Source: Billgrantia lactosivorans
GTDB taxonomy: Bacteria; Pseudomonadota; Gammaproteobacteria; Pseudomonadales; Halomonadaceae
NCBI RefSeq assembly: GCF_003254665.1
Contig: NZ_QHGY01000002.1
Location: 504,637-568,636 of the forward strand
Length of the DNA: 64,000 nucleotides
Direction of reading: 5' to 3'
Shown piece by piece: positions 1 to 8,140 of this stretch. Position numbers and translations under genes: made by a program. Numbering within the stretch: the stretch's first letter is position 1; each line of letters opens with the position of its first letter. Below the pieces are notes generated by a model, which saw nothing but the letters and a program-made list of their open reading frames with translations, had not been told where the DNA came from and made no database searches.

Positions 1-701
1 GCATGCTGCCGCTACCGGACGACGATGCCGAGCGCATCGAGGTGGTTGGCCACCAGTGGTGGTGGGAGGTACGCTATCCCGGCGAGGAGGGGGAGCGCGA
101 CGTGGTCACCGCCAATCGGCTGGTGATGCCGGCCGGCGAGCCCGTCGACTTCCGCATCACCAGTGCCGACGTCATCCACGCCTTCTGGATTCCGCGCCTC
201 GGCGGCAAGCGGGACATGGTGCCCGGGCGTCATAGCACCATTCGCCTCACGGCCGACTCCCCCGGGGTATTCGGCGCGCAGTGCGGCGAGTACTGCGGGG
301 CGCAGCACACCCACATGCTGCTCCATGTCGAGGCACTCGAGCGCGACGACTACGACGCCTGGCTCGAGGAGCGGCGTGCCTCGACCGGCCCGGGCGACGG
401 CGACGACGGGGCCCTCGAAGCCTTCGGCGAGCACTGCGCGTCCTGCCACACGGTGGGGGGATTTCCCGAGGAACTGGTGGTCGATGACCTGGAGCACGGC
501 GTGCGCGGCCCCGATCTCAGCGACATCGGCTCCCGACCCACGCTGGGCGCCGGCGTGCTGCCCATGGAAGAGGGCGCCATCGCCTACTGGCTCGAGCATC
601 ACCAGACGCTCAAGCCCGGCAACCGGATGCCGCCCCATGACCATATCGATACCGAGACGCTGCAGGCGATCGGTGCCTGGCTGGAGACGCTGCAACCATG
701 A
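1..701 (+). CDS. coxB: Cytochrome c oxidase subunit II with fused cytochrome c domain (5' end outside window)
   Basis: Electron-entry subunit of a caa3-type terminal oxidase in the inner membrane; it passes electrons from cytochrome c to subunit I. The membrane-anchor helices lie upstream of the window, so only the periplasmic part is seen. Numbering from the first in-window Met (base 3), the CuA ligands expected for the family are present: His59, Cys94, Glu96, Cys98, His102 and Met105. The aromatic HQWWWEVRYP patch sits at 17-26. A C-terminal cytochrome c domain follows, with the heme motif CASCH at 145-149 and a likely axial Met at about 209 (GNRMPP). The stop overlaps the start of the subunit I gene by four bases, so the two are translationally coupled. 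Confidence 0.93.
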   Translation, partial: MLPLPDDDAERIEVVGHQWWWEVRYPGEEGERDVVTANRLVMPAGEPVDFRITSADVIHAFWIPRLGGKRDMVPGRHSTIRLTADSPGVFGAQCGEYCGAQHTHMLLHVEALERDDYDAWLEERRASTGPGDGDDGALEAFGEHCASCHTVGGFPEELVVDDLEHGVRGPDLSDIGSRPTLGAGVLPMEEGAIAYWLEHHQTLKPGNRMPPHDHIDTETLQAIGAWLETLQP

Positions 702-3229
702 GCGATGACAAGGACGCTACGCTGACTCCCGATATTCGCCACCTCCATCGCGGCATGGCCGAGGTCTGGGCCAACCCACGCGGCCTCGGCGCCCTGACCG
801 TGGTCAACCACACCAGCGTCGGCCTGCGCTTCATGGTCACCGGGGCGGTCTTCTTCCTGATCGGCGGGCTGCTGGCGATGCTGATCCGTACCCAGCTCGC
901 CTTCCCCGACAACGACTTCATGTCGAACGAGATCTACAACCAGGTCTTCACCATGCACGGCACGGTGATGATGTTCCTGTTCGCCATCCCCATTCTCGAA
1001 GGGGTGGCGATCTACATGATCCCCAAGATGATCGGTGCCCGCGACCTGGTCTGCCCGCGGCTCTCCGCCTTCGGCTACTTCTGCTACCTGTTCGGTGGCA
1101 TCATCCTGGTCTCGAGCCTGCTGTTCGAGATGGCCCCGTCCAGCGGCTGGTTCATGTACACCCCGCTCAGCAGTGGCGATTATTCGCCCGGGCGCGGCTC
1201 GGACTTCTGGCTGCTCGGGATCACCTTCGTCGAGATCTCGGCGCTCTCCGCCGGGGTGGAGCTGGTGGTGTCGATCCTGCGCACGCGCACCGAGGGCATG
1301 GCGCTGCACAAGATGCCGCTGTTCGCCTGGTACATCCTGGCCATGGCGCTGATGATCGTGGTCGGCTTCCCGCCGCTGATCCTCGGCAGCATCCTGCTCG
1401 AGCTGGAACGCGCCACCGGCATGCCGTTCTTCGAGGTGGCCGGTGGCGGCGACCCGGTGCTGTGGGCCCACCTGTTCTGGCTGTTCGGCCATCCGGAGGT
1501 CTACATCATCTTCCTGCCGGGGGCGGGCATCGTCTCGACCCTGATCCCGGTCTTCGCCCGCCGCCCCATCGTCGGCTACGGCTGGGTGGTGGCGGCCATC
1601 GTCATCATGGGCTTCGTCAGCTTCGGCCTGTGGGTGCACCACATGTTCACCCTGGGAATCCCGCAGCTGGCGCTGGCGTTCTTCTCGGCGTCGAGCATGC
1701 TGGTGGCGATTCCCACCGGCATCCAGATCTTCGTCTGGCTCTCCACGCTGTGGCTGGGGCGACCGGTGATGGCGTTGCCGATGCTATGGGTCGCCGGCTT
1801 CCTGGTGATCTTCGTGCTGGGCGGGCTGACCGGGGTGATGCTGGCCCTGGTGCCGTTCAACTGGCAGGTCCACGACACGCACTTCGTGGTTGCCCACATG
1901 CACTACGTGCTGGTGGGCGGCATGCTGTTTCCGCTGATCGCCGGGCTCTACTACTGGCTGCCGCTGATTTCCGGGCGGATGCCCTCCGAGCGGCTGGGCA
2001 GGTGGAGCTTCTGGCTGATCTTCCTCGGCTTCAACACCACCTTCCTGGTGATGCACTGGACCGGGCTGCTGGGCATGCGGCGGCGGGTGTTCACCTACGA
2101 CTCGGCCATGGGCTGGGACCTCTACAACCTGATCTCGTCGGTCGGCGGTTTCATGATGTCCGCCGGCGTGGCGCTGCTGATCCTCGACGTGGCGCTGCAT
2201 TTTCGCTTCGGCAGGAAGGCGCCGCAGAATCCCTGGAACGCCGATGGCCTGGAGTGGGCCATGCCCAAGCCGCCGACGCCTTACAACTTCGTCAGCCTGC
2301 CGCGGCTCGAGACACGCCACCCGCTGTGGGACGACCCGGCGTTGCCGCGCACCATCGACGAGGGGCGCCACGGCCTCAACACCATCGATCACGGCCGGCG
2401 CGAGACCTGGGGCAGCGACGCCCTGACCGGCAAGCCGCGTGAAGTGGTGCACCTGCCCACCAACTCCTGGTGGCCCTTCTTCGCCGCCCTGGCCCTGGCG
2501 GTGGTCTGCCTCTGCCTGCTGGCCAGGCTCTATCCGCTGGCGGGCGTGGCCACGCTGGTGGCCGCCGTCTTGCTGCTGCGCTGGTCGTGGGAGAACGGCG
2601 CTCACCCCAGGGCCGCGCCCGACCCCACGGTGGCGCCCGGCCAGCCGCCGCTGCACTCGCGCACCCTGAACGGTCCCGGGGTGTGGGCCATGTCGGTCTC
2701 GCACCTGGCCAACGGCTCGCTCTATCTCTCGCTACTGTTCGGCTGGTTCTACCTGTGGACCGTGGCGCCCGAGTGGCGGATGCCGGAAACGTCGCCGCTC
2801 TCCCTGCCGCTGCTGGCGGCGGCCGGCATCGCCCTCACGCTGGGCACCGCCTGGCTGGCCGGGCTGGTGCGCCGTCTGGATCGGCGCAACGATACGGGCC
2901 TGGCTGGCGGGCTCTACCTGGTCGCCGGGCTCGGCGGGCTGCAGTCGGCCCTGCTCGGCCTGGCGATCTGGCAGGCACCGCTGGCCCCGACCGAAACCGC
3001 CCACGACGCCACGCTGCTGGTGGCGCTGGTCTATGTGCTGATCCATGCGCTGCTGGGCGGGCTGCTGTGCCTGCTGCAGGGGCTGCGGGTGGGATATGGT
3101 TACGTGGGGGCCGAGGCCCCCATGGAGCCGGTGGTGGTGCTGCGCCTGTGGTACTACAACCTGGTCGTCTACTGGACCCTGCTGGTATCCGTCTGGCTGC
3201 TGCCGACCCTGCTGGGAGGGACCTCATGA
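698..3229 (+). CDS. ctaD: Cytochrome c oxidase subunit I fused to subunit III
   Basis: Catalytic oxygen-reducing and proton-pumping subunit. At 843 residues it is far longer than a subunit I alone (about 530). Residues 1 to about 540 form the heme-copper core: heme a His87 (TMHGTVMMF), the GHPEVYI motif with CuB His265 and cross-link Tyr269, CuB His314/His315 (VHHMFT), and AHMHYVL with His400 and His402 for hemes a3 and a. Residues from about 590 to 843 carry a further set of membrane segments that look like subunit III (CtaE), so I read this as a natural I+III fusion. It overlaps coxB by ATGA and ends in ATGA with the next gene. No ctaG assembly gene is found between these genes, unlike many cox operons. 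Confidence 0.95.
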   Translation: MSDDKDATLTPDIRHLHRGMAEVWANPRGLGALTVVNHTSVGLRFMVTGAVFFLIGGLLAMLIRTQLAFPDNDFMSNEIYNQVFTMHGTVMMFLFAIPILEGVAIYMIPKMIGARDLVCPRLSAFGYFCYLFGGIILVSSLLFEMAPSSGWFMYTPLSSGDYSPGRGSDFWLLGITFVEISALSAGVELVVSILRTRTEGMALHKMPLFAWYILAMALMIVVGFPPLILGSILLELERATGMPFFEVAGGGDPVLWAHLFWLFGHPEVYIIFLPGAGIVSTLIPVFARRPIVGYGWVVAAIVIMGFVSFGLWVHHMFTLGIPQLALAFFSASSMLVAIPTGIQIFVWLSTLWLGRPVMALPMLWVAGFLVIFVLGGLTGVMLALVPFNWQVHDTHFVVAHMHYVLVGGMLFPLIAGLYYWLPLISGRMPSERLGRWSFWLIFLGFNTTFLVMHWTGLLGMRRRVFTYDSAMGWDLYNLISSVGGFMMSAGVALLILDVALHFRFGRKAPQNPWNADGLEWAMPKPPTPYNFVSLPRLETRHPLWDDPALPRTIDEGRHGLNTIDHGRRETWGSDALTGKPREVVHLPTNSWWPFFAALALAVVCLCLLARLYPLAGVATLVAAVLLLRWSWENGAHPRAAPDPTVAPGQPPLHSRTLNGPGVWAMSVSHLANGSLYLSLLFGWFYLWTVAPEWRMPETSPLSLPLLAAAGIALTLGTAWLAGLVRRLDRRNDTGLAGGLYLVAGLGGLQSALLGLAIWQAPLAPTETAHDATLLVALVYVLIHALLGGLLCLLQGLRVGYGYVGAEAPMEPVVVLRLWYYNLVVYWTLLVSVWLLPTLLGGTS

Positions 3230-3576
3230 AACGCCTGTTGCGCCTGACCCATCCCATTCACGTGGTCAGCGGCCTGGTCATCTGGGGGCTCTGGTTCGTG
3301 GCGATCTACGCCGGTCTTTCGGTGGCCTGCTCGGTGGCGCCCCCCGAGTCCGAGCGCGACATGCTGACCGGCATCAATGTCGGTGTCGGGTTGGCCACGC
3401 TCGCGACCACCGCGCTGCTGCTGTGGCTGAGCTGGGCCAGCGTGGCGGCAGGGCGCAAGGCGACGTTGCGGCGCGAGTGCTATTTTGCCTACCTGTCGGC
3501 CGGGGTCTTCCTGTTCTCGGCGGGCGGTACGCTGTTCGTCGGCTACCCGATCGTGTTTCTGCCGCCCTGCCTGTAG
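3226..3576 (+). CDS. Small three-helix membrane protein of the oxidase operon, function unknown
   Basis: A 116-residue protein whose ATG overlaps the stop of the subunit I+III gene, so it is co-translated with the oxidase. Three hydrophobic segments are visible: about 12-35 (VVSGLVIWGLWFVAIYAGL), 47-65 and 86-108. There are no cofactor motifs; Cys32 and a C-terminal Cys are the only cysteines apart from one near 85. By position it could be a small accessory subunit or assembly helper of the caa3 oxidase, but I do not recognise the family, and this role is inferred from context only. It is the last gene of the operon; a separate gene follows after about 100 bases. Confidence 0.75.
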   Translation: MKRLLRLTHPIHVVSGLVIWGLWFVAIYAGLSVACSVAPPESERDMLTGINVGVGLATLATTALLLWLSWASVAAGRKATLRRECYFAYLSAGVFLFSAGGTLFVGYPIVFLPPCL

Positions 3577-3677
3577 CGCCAGCCGGGCGCCTTGTTCAGC
3601 CACCGTGGCTGGCCTGCTATACTCGCGCCAGCGCGGCCATGCCAAGCCGCCCGATTGTCCAACGGGGAGGGTGCCCG

Positions 3678-3953
3678 ATGCAGAATGCCGTGATCCTGAT
3701 CAATACCGACAAGGGCCAGGTCAAGGCGGTAGCCGAGCGGCTCGCCGACGTCGAGGGGATCAGCGAGGTCTATTCCACCTGCGGTCGCTACGACCTGGTG
3801 GCCATCGCCCGCACGCGCGACTTCGAGAGCCTGGCCGAGCTGGTCACCGAGCGGCTCAACGCGGTCGAGGGCATCCGCGACACCGAGACCCTCAATGCCA
3901 TGCAGGTGCATTCCCGCCACGACCTCGAGACCATGTTCTCGCTGGGCTGGTAA
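3678..3953 (+). CDS. Stand-alone Lrp/AsnC ligand-binding (RAM) domain protein
   Basis: A 91-residue protein that corresponds to only the effector-binding half of Lrp/AsnC regulators: a beta-alpha-beta-beta-alpha-beta RAM domain beginning MQNAVILINTDKGQ, with the family-typical glycine-containing turn at CGRYDLVAI and a final strand before HDLETMF. No helix-turn-helix is encoded upstream in frame. The start is the ATG after a GGGAGGGTG ribosome-binding stretch. Such DNA-binding-less proteins form dimers or larger rings and bind amino acids. They may modulate full-length Lrp proteins or enzymes, but the ligand and partner cannot be read from sequence. Confidence 0.85.
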   Translation: MQNAVILINTDKGQVKAVAERLADVEGISEVYSTCGRYDLVAIARTRDFESLAELVTERLNAVEGIRDTETLNAMQVHSRHDLETMFSLGW

Positions 3954-4031
3954 GCTCCGCTCCGCCTGTTCGCTTCATCCTGCCGCCGGTCGCCTCGAGC
4001 GGCCGGCGCGCTTCTGCCGGGAACCGATTGA

Positions 4032-4913
4032 ATGGCCACAGCCCGCACCAGGCCGAGGCGCCGTGCCTCGCCGCCGCGCTGGCGCTCCCGCGTGCGGCAG
4101 TTCGGCATCACGCTCGTCTTCGTGGTGGTCGGCAGCGGCCTGTGGTACACCCAGGAGCAAGGCTACCGCGACCAGCTGAGCTGGATGGGGGTGCCGACCT
4201 GGGAGCGCCCGACCCCCCTCAGCGTACACCGCGTGCTGCGCAACGACGGCTTTCTGGTCGGCTGGTCCGACGTTCGCGTCAACCCGCTGTGGGTCAGCTA
4301 CCTGCTGCACGAGGTGGAGGACCCGCGCGTCGGCCCCCGGCCCGAGTTTCGCCGGGATTGGCGCACCCTGTGGCCGGTTGCGGCCGGTAGCTATGCCCGC
4401 AGCGGTTACGATCGCGGCCACCTGGCGCCCAACTACGCCATCGCCACGGTGCATGGACGCGAGGCCCAGCGGCAGTCGTTCCTGATGAGCAACGTCTCGC
4501 CTCAGCGTCCCGATCTCAACCGCCGGCTCTGGCAGCGCCTGGAGGAGGTGGTGATCGACCACTTCGTAGCGCGCTTCGGCGTGGTGCAGGTGATCACCGG
4601 CCCGATCTTTGCCGAGGACTTCCTCGCCAACGTGACTCGCCGAGTGGGGCTGGTCGAGGTGCCGGAGGCGTTCTACAAGATCGTCGTGGTGCCGGCCGAG
4701 ACGCCCAGGGCGCTGGCCTTCATCATGCCCCAGGAGGTGCGCGGCGACGAGCCGCTGGACGACTTCCTGGTGAGCATCGACGAGGTCGAGGCGCGCACCG
4801 GGCTGGACTTCTTCCCGCGCCTGCCCGAGCGGGTCGCCGAAACGCTGGAAGGGGAGGTGGTGGCCGAGGGGTGGGCCTTGGAAGAGGTGGCGCGCCTGCC
4901 CGCCCGTTACTGA
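4032..4913 (+). CDS. Membrane-anchored DNA/RNA non-specific endonuclease
   Basis: A 293-residue member of the NucA/EndA (Serratia nuclease) beta-beta-alpha-metal family, which cuts DNA and RNA with one metal ion. The motif YDRGHLAPN lies at about 126-134, with catalytic His130; the metal-binding Asn is probably Asn154 in LMSNVSPQ. The N-terminus is very basic (residues 1-23) and followed by one hydrophobic segment (about 24-38). The nuclease domain is therefore probably tethered on the periplasmic side by a signal anchor. The gene is isolated between the Lrp-domain gene and the tRNA-Leu cluster. A role in nutrient scavenging or DNA uptake is possible, but nothing nearby supports one over the other. 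Confidence 0.88.
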   Translation: MATARTRPRRRASPPRWRSRVRQFGITLVFVVVGSGLWYTQEQGYRDQLSWMGVPTWERPTPLSVHRVLRNDGFLVGWSDVRVNPLWVSYLLHEVEDPRVGPRPEFRRDWRTLWPVAAGSYARSGYDRGHLAPNYAIATVHGREAQRQSFLMSNVSPQRPDLNRRLWQRLEEVVIDHFVARFGVVQVITGPIFAEDFLANVTRRVGLVEVPEAFYKIVVVPAETPRALAFIMPQEVRGDEPLDDFLVSIDEVEARTGLDFFPRLPERVAETLEGEVVAEGWALEEVARLPARY

Positions 4914-4995
4914 TCAAGCCAACTGTCCTGCTGCGCTCCGGCGAGAAGCTGCCCTTCTTCGCTCGCGACGGTAATGGCCAGGCTTGATTCGGGCA

Positions 4996-5025
4996 CAAAA
5001 AAACCGCGATTGGTCGCGGTTCTTT
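4996..5025 (-). terminator. Rho-independent terminator of the tRNA-Leu operon
   Basis: Read on the minus strand, a 7-base-pair stem (5014-5020 with 5003-5009) and a 4-base loop are followed by a run of seven T. It lies about 70 bases beyond the last tRNA-Leu. The other strand has a shorter T run (TTCTTTT), so it might also serve the nuclease gene. Confidence 0.8.
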
Positions 5026-5088
5026 TCATTCATCAATTCGCTCTGGCGATGTGCCAGCCTGCATGACGCGGTGTGCTCGTAAGAGCAG

Positions 5089-5175
5089 TGGTGCCCAGGA
5101 GAGGACTTGAACCTCCACGTCCGTAAGGACACTAGCACCTGAAGCTAGCGCGTCTACCAATTCCGCCACCTGGGC
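5089..5175 (-). tRNA. tRNA-Leu (anticodon CAG), third copy in the operon
   Basis: An 87-base gene including an encoded CCA end. The acceptor stem is GCCCAGG with CCTGGGC; the anticodon stem CTAGC/GCTAG encloses the loop TTCAGGT, giving anticodon CAG. There is a long variable arm typical of class II tRNAs and a TTCAAGT T-loop. It closely matches the layout of E. coli tRNA-Leu(CAG). It is identical to the middle copy and reads CUG codons, by far the dominant leucine codon in this GC-rich genome. Confidence 0.97.
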
Positions 5176-5222
5176 GCATCATGCTGTGGTCGTCTCTGCC
5201 GTCGTGTTCGCGATCCCGGGGA

Positions 5223-5309
5223 TGGTGCCCAGGAGAGGACTTGAACCTCCACGTCCGTAAGGACACTAGCACCTGAAGCTAGCGCGTCTACCAATTCCGC
5301 CACCTGGGC
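5223..5309 (-). tRNA. tRNA-Leu (anticodon CAG), second copy in the operon
   Basis: Same 87 bases as the copy at 5089-5175, with encoded CCA and anticodon CAG. It lies 47 bases upstream of that copy in the same transcript. Confidence 0.97.
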
Positions 5310-5376
5310 GAACACGAGCGATTCGAGCTGGCAAAGAGCGGGGCGCCTGGCCCGACCATCGATCCGCAGGAAACGA

Positions 5377-5463
5377 TGGTGCCCAGAAGAGGACTTGAAC
5401 CTCCACGTCCGTAAGGACACTAGCACCTGAAGCTAGCGCGTCTACCAATTCCGCCATCTGGGC
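5377..5463 (-). tRNA. tRNA-Leu (anticodon CAG), first copy in the operon
   Basis: Promoter-proximal copy. It differs from the other two by a paired change at the bottom of the acceptor stem (GCCCAGA with TCTGGGC instead of GCCCAGG with CCTGGGC). An A-U pair therefore replaces G-C at position 7:66 and folding is preserved. CCA is encoded and the anticodon is CAG. Confidence 0.97.
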
Positions 5464-5474
5464 AGGCGACGCGT

Positions 5475-5502
5475 ATCTTACCCAATTCATGGCCCAATGC
5501 AA
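5475..5502 (-). promoter_or_regulatory. Sigma-70 promoter for the tRNA-Leu operon
   Basis: On the minus strand a TTGCAT box (5497-5502) is separated by 16 bases from TAAGAT (5475-5480). A GC-rich start region (ACGCGTCGCC) follows, as is usual for stringently controlled stable-RNA promoters. The first tRNA begins 12 bases beyond the -10 box. Confidence 0.65.
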
Positions 5503-5610
5503 GAGCGGCGGAGGAAATTTCGCCTGGTCGTGGAGCGGCCATGGAAGGCGCCGGGAGCAGCCGGGCGGCGGCTCGCGGGGAAATCCTGCCTCGGGATCGT
5601 GCCGACATGG

Positions 5611-5639
5611 TTGGGCCGGACAGGCACCGGCGCTATACT
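5611..5639 (+). promoter_or_regulatory. Likely sigma-70 promoter for rnr-rlmB
   Basis: A TATACT -10 box (5634-5639) lies 17 bases after TTGGGC (5611-5616), about 100 bases before the rnr start. The -35 box is weak. Confidence 0.45.
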
Positions 5640-5740
5640 GCGGGCATGACAAACGACTCCATTAGTAACACCCTACGCACGCGGCCTCTCTCCCGCGCCC
5701 TCCCCGGAACGCTGCTCCCGTTGCCAAGGATGCCCCACGC

Positions 5741-8140
5741 ATGACCCATTGGACGCTCAGCGACGACCCCCATGCCAGCCGCGAGGCCCACAAGTACGAC
5801 AAGCCGGCGCCCAGCCGCGAGTATCTGCTGGCGCGCCTGGAAGAGTACGGCAAGCCGATCACCCACGAGAAGATGAGCCGCATGCTGGGCCTCGAGGACG
5901 AGGAGCTCCAGGAGGCGGTGCGCCGCCGCCTGGCGGCCATGGAGCGCGACGGCCAGGTGCTGCGCAACCGTGCCGGGGCCTATGCCCTGATCGACAAGCT
6001 CGATCTGATCAAGGGCAAGGTGCTGGGCCATCGCGACGGCTTCGGCTTCATCCTGCGCGACGACGGCAAGAAGCCCGACCTGGTGCTGCCGCCGCGGCAG
6101 ATGCGCCGGGTCTTCCATGGCGACTACGTGCTGGTGCGCATCAGCGGGCGCGACCGCCGCGGCCGCGACGAGGCCACCATCGCCGAGGTGCTGGCGCGCA
6201 ACACCCAGACCATCGTCGGTGTCTTCCGCGAGAACACCTCCGAGTTCGGCGTGCTGATCCCCGAGAACCCGCGCATCACCCAGGAGGTCATCATCCCGCA
6301 TAGCGCCTGCGGCGGGGCCCGCGACGGCCAGGTGGTCTCGGCCAGGATCGTGCAGCAGCCCGATACCCGGGTGCAGCCGGTGGGCGAGGTGGTCGAGGTG
6401 CTCGGTGAGCGCATGGATCCGGGCATGGAGATCGACATCGCCATCCGCAGCTACGAGATCCCGGCCGAGTTCCCCCCCGAGGTGCATGACCAGATCGCCG
6501 AGATGTCGGCCGAGGTGGCTGAGCAGGACAAGCAGCACCGTATCGATCTGCGCCATATCCCGCTGGTCACCATCGACGACGAGACGGCCAAGGACTTCGA
6601 CGACGCCGTATGCGCCTGGAAGACAAAGTCCGGCAGCTGGAAGCTGCTCGTCGCCATCGCCGACGTCTCGCACTACGTGCGCCCGGGCACGCCCCTCGAC
6701 GAGGAGGCGATCCGCCGCGGCAACTCGGTCTACTTCCCCGGGCAGGTGGTGCCGATGCTGCCCGAGCTGCTCTCCAATGGCCTGTGCTCGCTCAACCCTC
6801 ACGTCGACCGGCTGGCCCTGGTCTGCGAGATGAATATCTCCAAGAGCGGGGCAATCAGCCGTTACCACTTCTACGAAGCGGTGTTCCAGTCGCATGCGCG
6901 ACTGACCTACAACAAGGTGGCGGCGATCCTCGACGAAGACAATGCCGAGGCGGATGCCTTGCGCGAGGAGTACCGCGACCTGGTGAAGCCGCTCAAGGGG
7001 TTGCACGAGCTCTACCGGGTGCTGCGCCAGGCCCGCGAGGAGCGCGGCGCCATCGACTTCGAGACCACCGAGACGGCGATCGTCTTCAACGAGGAGCGCA
7101 AGATCGAGAAGATCGTGCCGCGCAAGCGCAACGATGCGCACAAGATTATCGAGGAGTGCATGCTGGCGGCCAACGTCGCCACCGCCCGCTTCCTCGACAA
7201 GCACGACCTGCCAGCGCTGTATCGCATCCACGAGCGGCCCTCGCCGGAGCGGCTCGACAAGTTGCGCCTGTTCCTCAACGAGCTGGGACTCTCGGTGGGC
7301 GGTGGCGACGAACCCACGCCGCAGGACTACCAGGCATTGGCCGAGGCGATTCGGGGTCGCCCGGATGCCGACGTGATCCAGACCGTGATGTTGCGCTCGA
7401 TGAGCCAGGCGGTCTATTCGCCGCAGAACGAGGGGCACTTCGGCCTGGCTTATCCGGCCTACGCCCACTTCACCTCGCCGATTCGCCGCTACCCCGACCT
7501 GCTGGTGCATCGCGCCATCCGTTCCGTGATTCGCGGGCCACGCCAGACCAACACCGTGCTGCGTGCCGAAGGGGCCAAGGTCGATCCGCCGAGCAAGTGG
7601 TGCCCCTACACCTTCGAGCAGATGCTCGAGCTCGGCGAGCACTGCTCGATGACCGAGCGCCGCGCCGACGACGCTACCCGCGATGTCGAGGACTGGCTCA
7701 AGTGCGAGTTCATGTCCGACAAGCTCGGCGAAGTCTATGAGGGCACCATCGCCTCGGTGACCCAGTTCGGTATCTTCGTGCGCCTCGATGAGGTCTACGT
7801 CGAAGGCCTGGTGCACGTCACCTCGTTGCCCTCCGACTACTACCACTACGAGCCCGAGAAGCATCGTCTCAAGGGCGAGCGTACCGGCATGAGCTACCGC
7901 CTGGGCGACGGCGTCACGGTGCAGGTGGCGCGCGTGGACCTGAACGATCGCAAGATCGACTTTGCCCTGGAGGACGACAAGCCACGGCCCAGGCGCGAGC
8001 CGCGCAAGCGGCGCGGGGCGGGCGAGGCGACCTTCACACCCAAGCCCGATGCCGGCAAGGGCCCGGCCGAGGACAAGGGTGGCAAGGGCAGGGGCGCCAA
8101 GCGCCGCCGAGGCCCGCGCAAGCCGAGGGCGCGCGGCTGA
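5741..8140 (+). CDS. rnr: Ribonuclease R
   Basis: A 3'-to-5' exoribonuclease that degrades structured RNA and takes part in rRNA and tmRNA-linked quality control in the cytoplasm. The 799 residues show the RNase II/R order: an N-terminal helix-turn-helix-like region (about 20-95), cold-shock domains, the catalytic RNB domain with IDDETAKDFDDAV at about 278-290 (metal-binding aspartates) and HFTSPIRRYPDLLVHR, then an S1 domain starting at about 663. A Lys/Arg-rich tail of about 55 residues follows, as found in RNase R and not RNase II. The stop overlaps the rlmB start (TGATG), so the two are co-translated, as in many gammaproteobacteria. Confidence 0.97.
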   Translation: MTHWTLSDDPHASREAHKYDKPAPSREYLLARLEEYGKPITHEKMSRMLGLEDEELQEAVRRRLAAMERDGQVLRNRAGAYALIDKLDLIKGKVLGHRDGFGFILRDDGKKPDLVLPPRQMRRVFHGDYVLVRISGRDRRGRDEATIAEVLARNTQTIVGVFRENTSEFGVLIPENPRITQEVIIPHSACGGARDGQVVSARIVQQPDTRVQPVGEVVEVLGERMDPGMEIDIAIRSYEIPAEFPPEVHDQIAEMSAEVAEQDKQHRIDLRHIPLVTIDDETAKDFDDAVCAWKTKSGSWKLLVAIADVSHYVRPGTPLDEEAIRRGNSVYFPGQVVPMLPELLSNGLCSLNPHVDRLALVCEMNISKSGAISRYHFYEAVFQSHARLTYNKVAAILDEDNAEADALREEYRDLVKPLKGLHELYRVLRQAREERGAIDFETTETAIVFNEERKIEKIVPRKRNDAHKIIEECMLAANVATARFLDKHDLPALYRIHERPSPERLDKLRLFLNELGLSVGGGDEPTPQDYQALAEAIRGRPDADVIQTVMLRSMSQAVYSPQNEGHFGLAYPAYAHFTSPIRRYPDLLVHRAIRSVIRGPRQTNTVLRAEGAKVDPPSKWCPYTFEQMLELGEHCSMTERRADDATRDVEDWLKCEFMSDKLGEVYEGTIASVTQFGIFVRLDEVYVEGLVHVTSLPSDYYHYEPEKHRLKGERTGMSYRLGDGVTVQVARVDLNDRKIDFALEDDKPRPRREPRKRRGAGEATFTPKPDAGKGPAEDKGGKGRGAKRRRGPRKPRARG

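Noticed and set aside
1..701. Apparent truncation of cytochrome oxidase subunit II
   Set aside because: The gene simply runs off the start of the window; the reading frame is open to base 1.
5089..5463. Three near-identical repeats at about 130-150 base spacing, first suspected as a CRISPR-like or other repeat array
   Set aside because: Each unit folds as a complete tRNA-Leu(CAG) with encoded CCA; they are tRNA genes. Small open frames predicted over them on the minus strand are artefacts.
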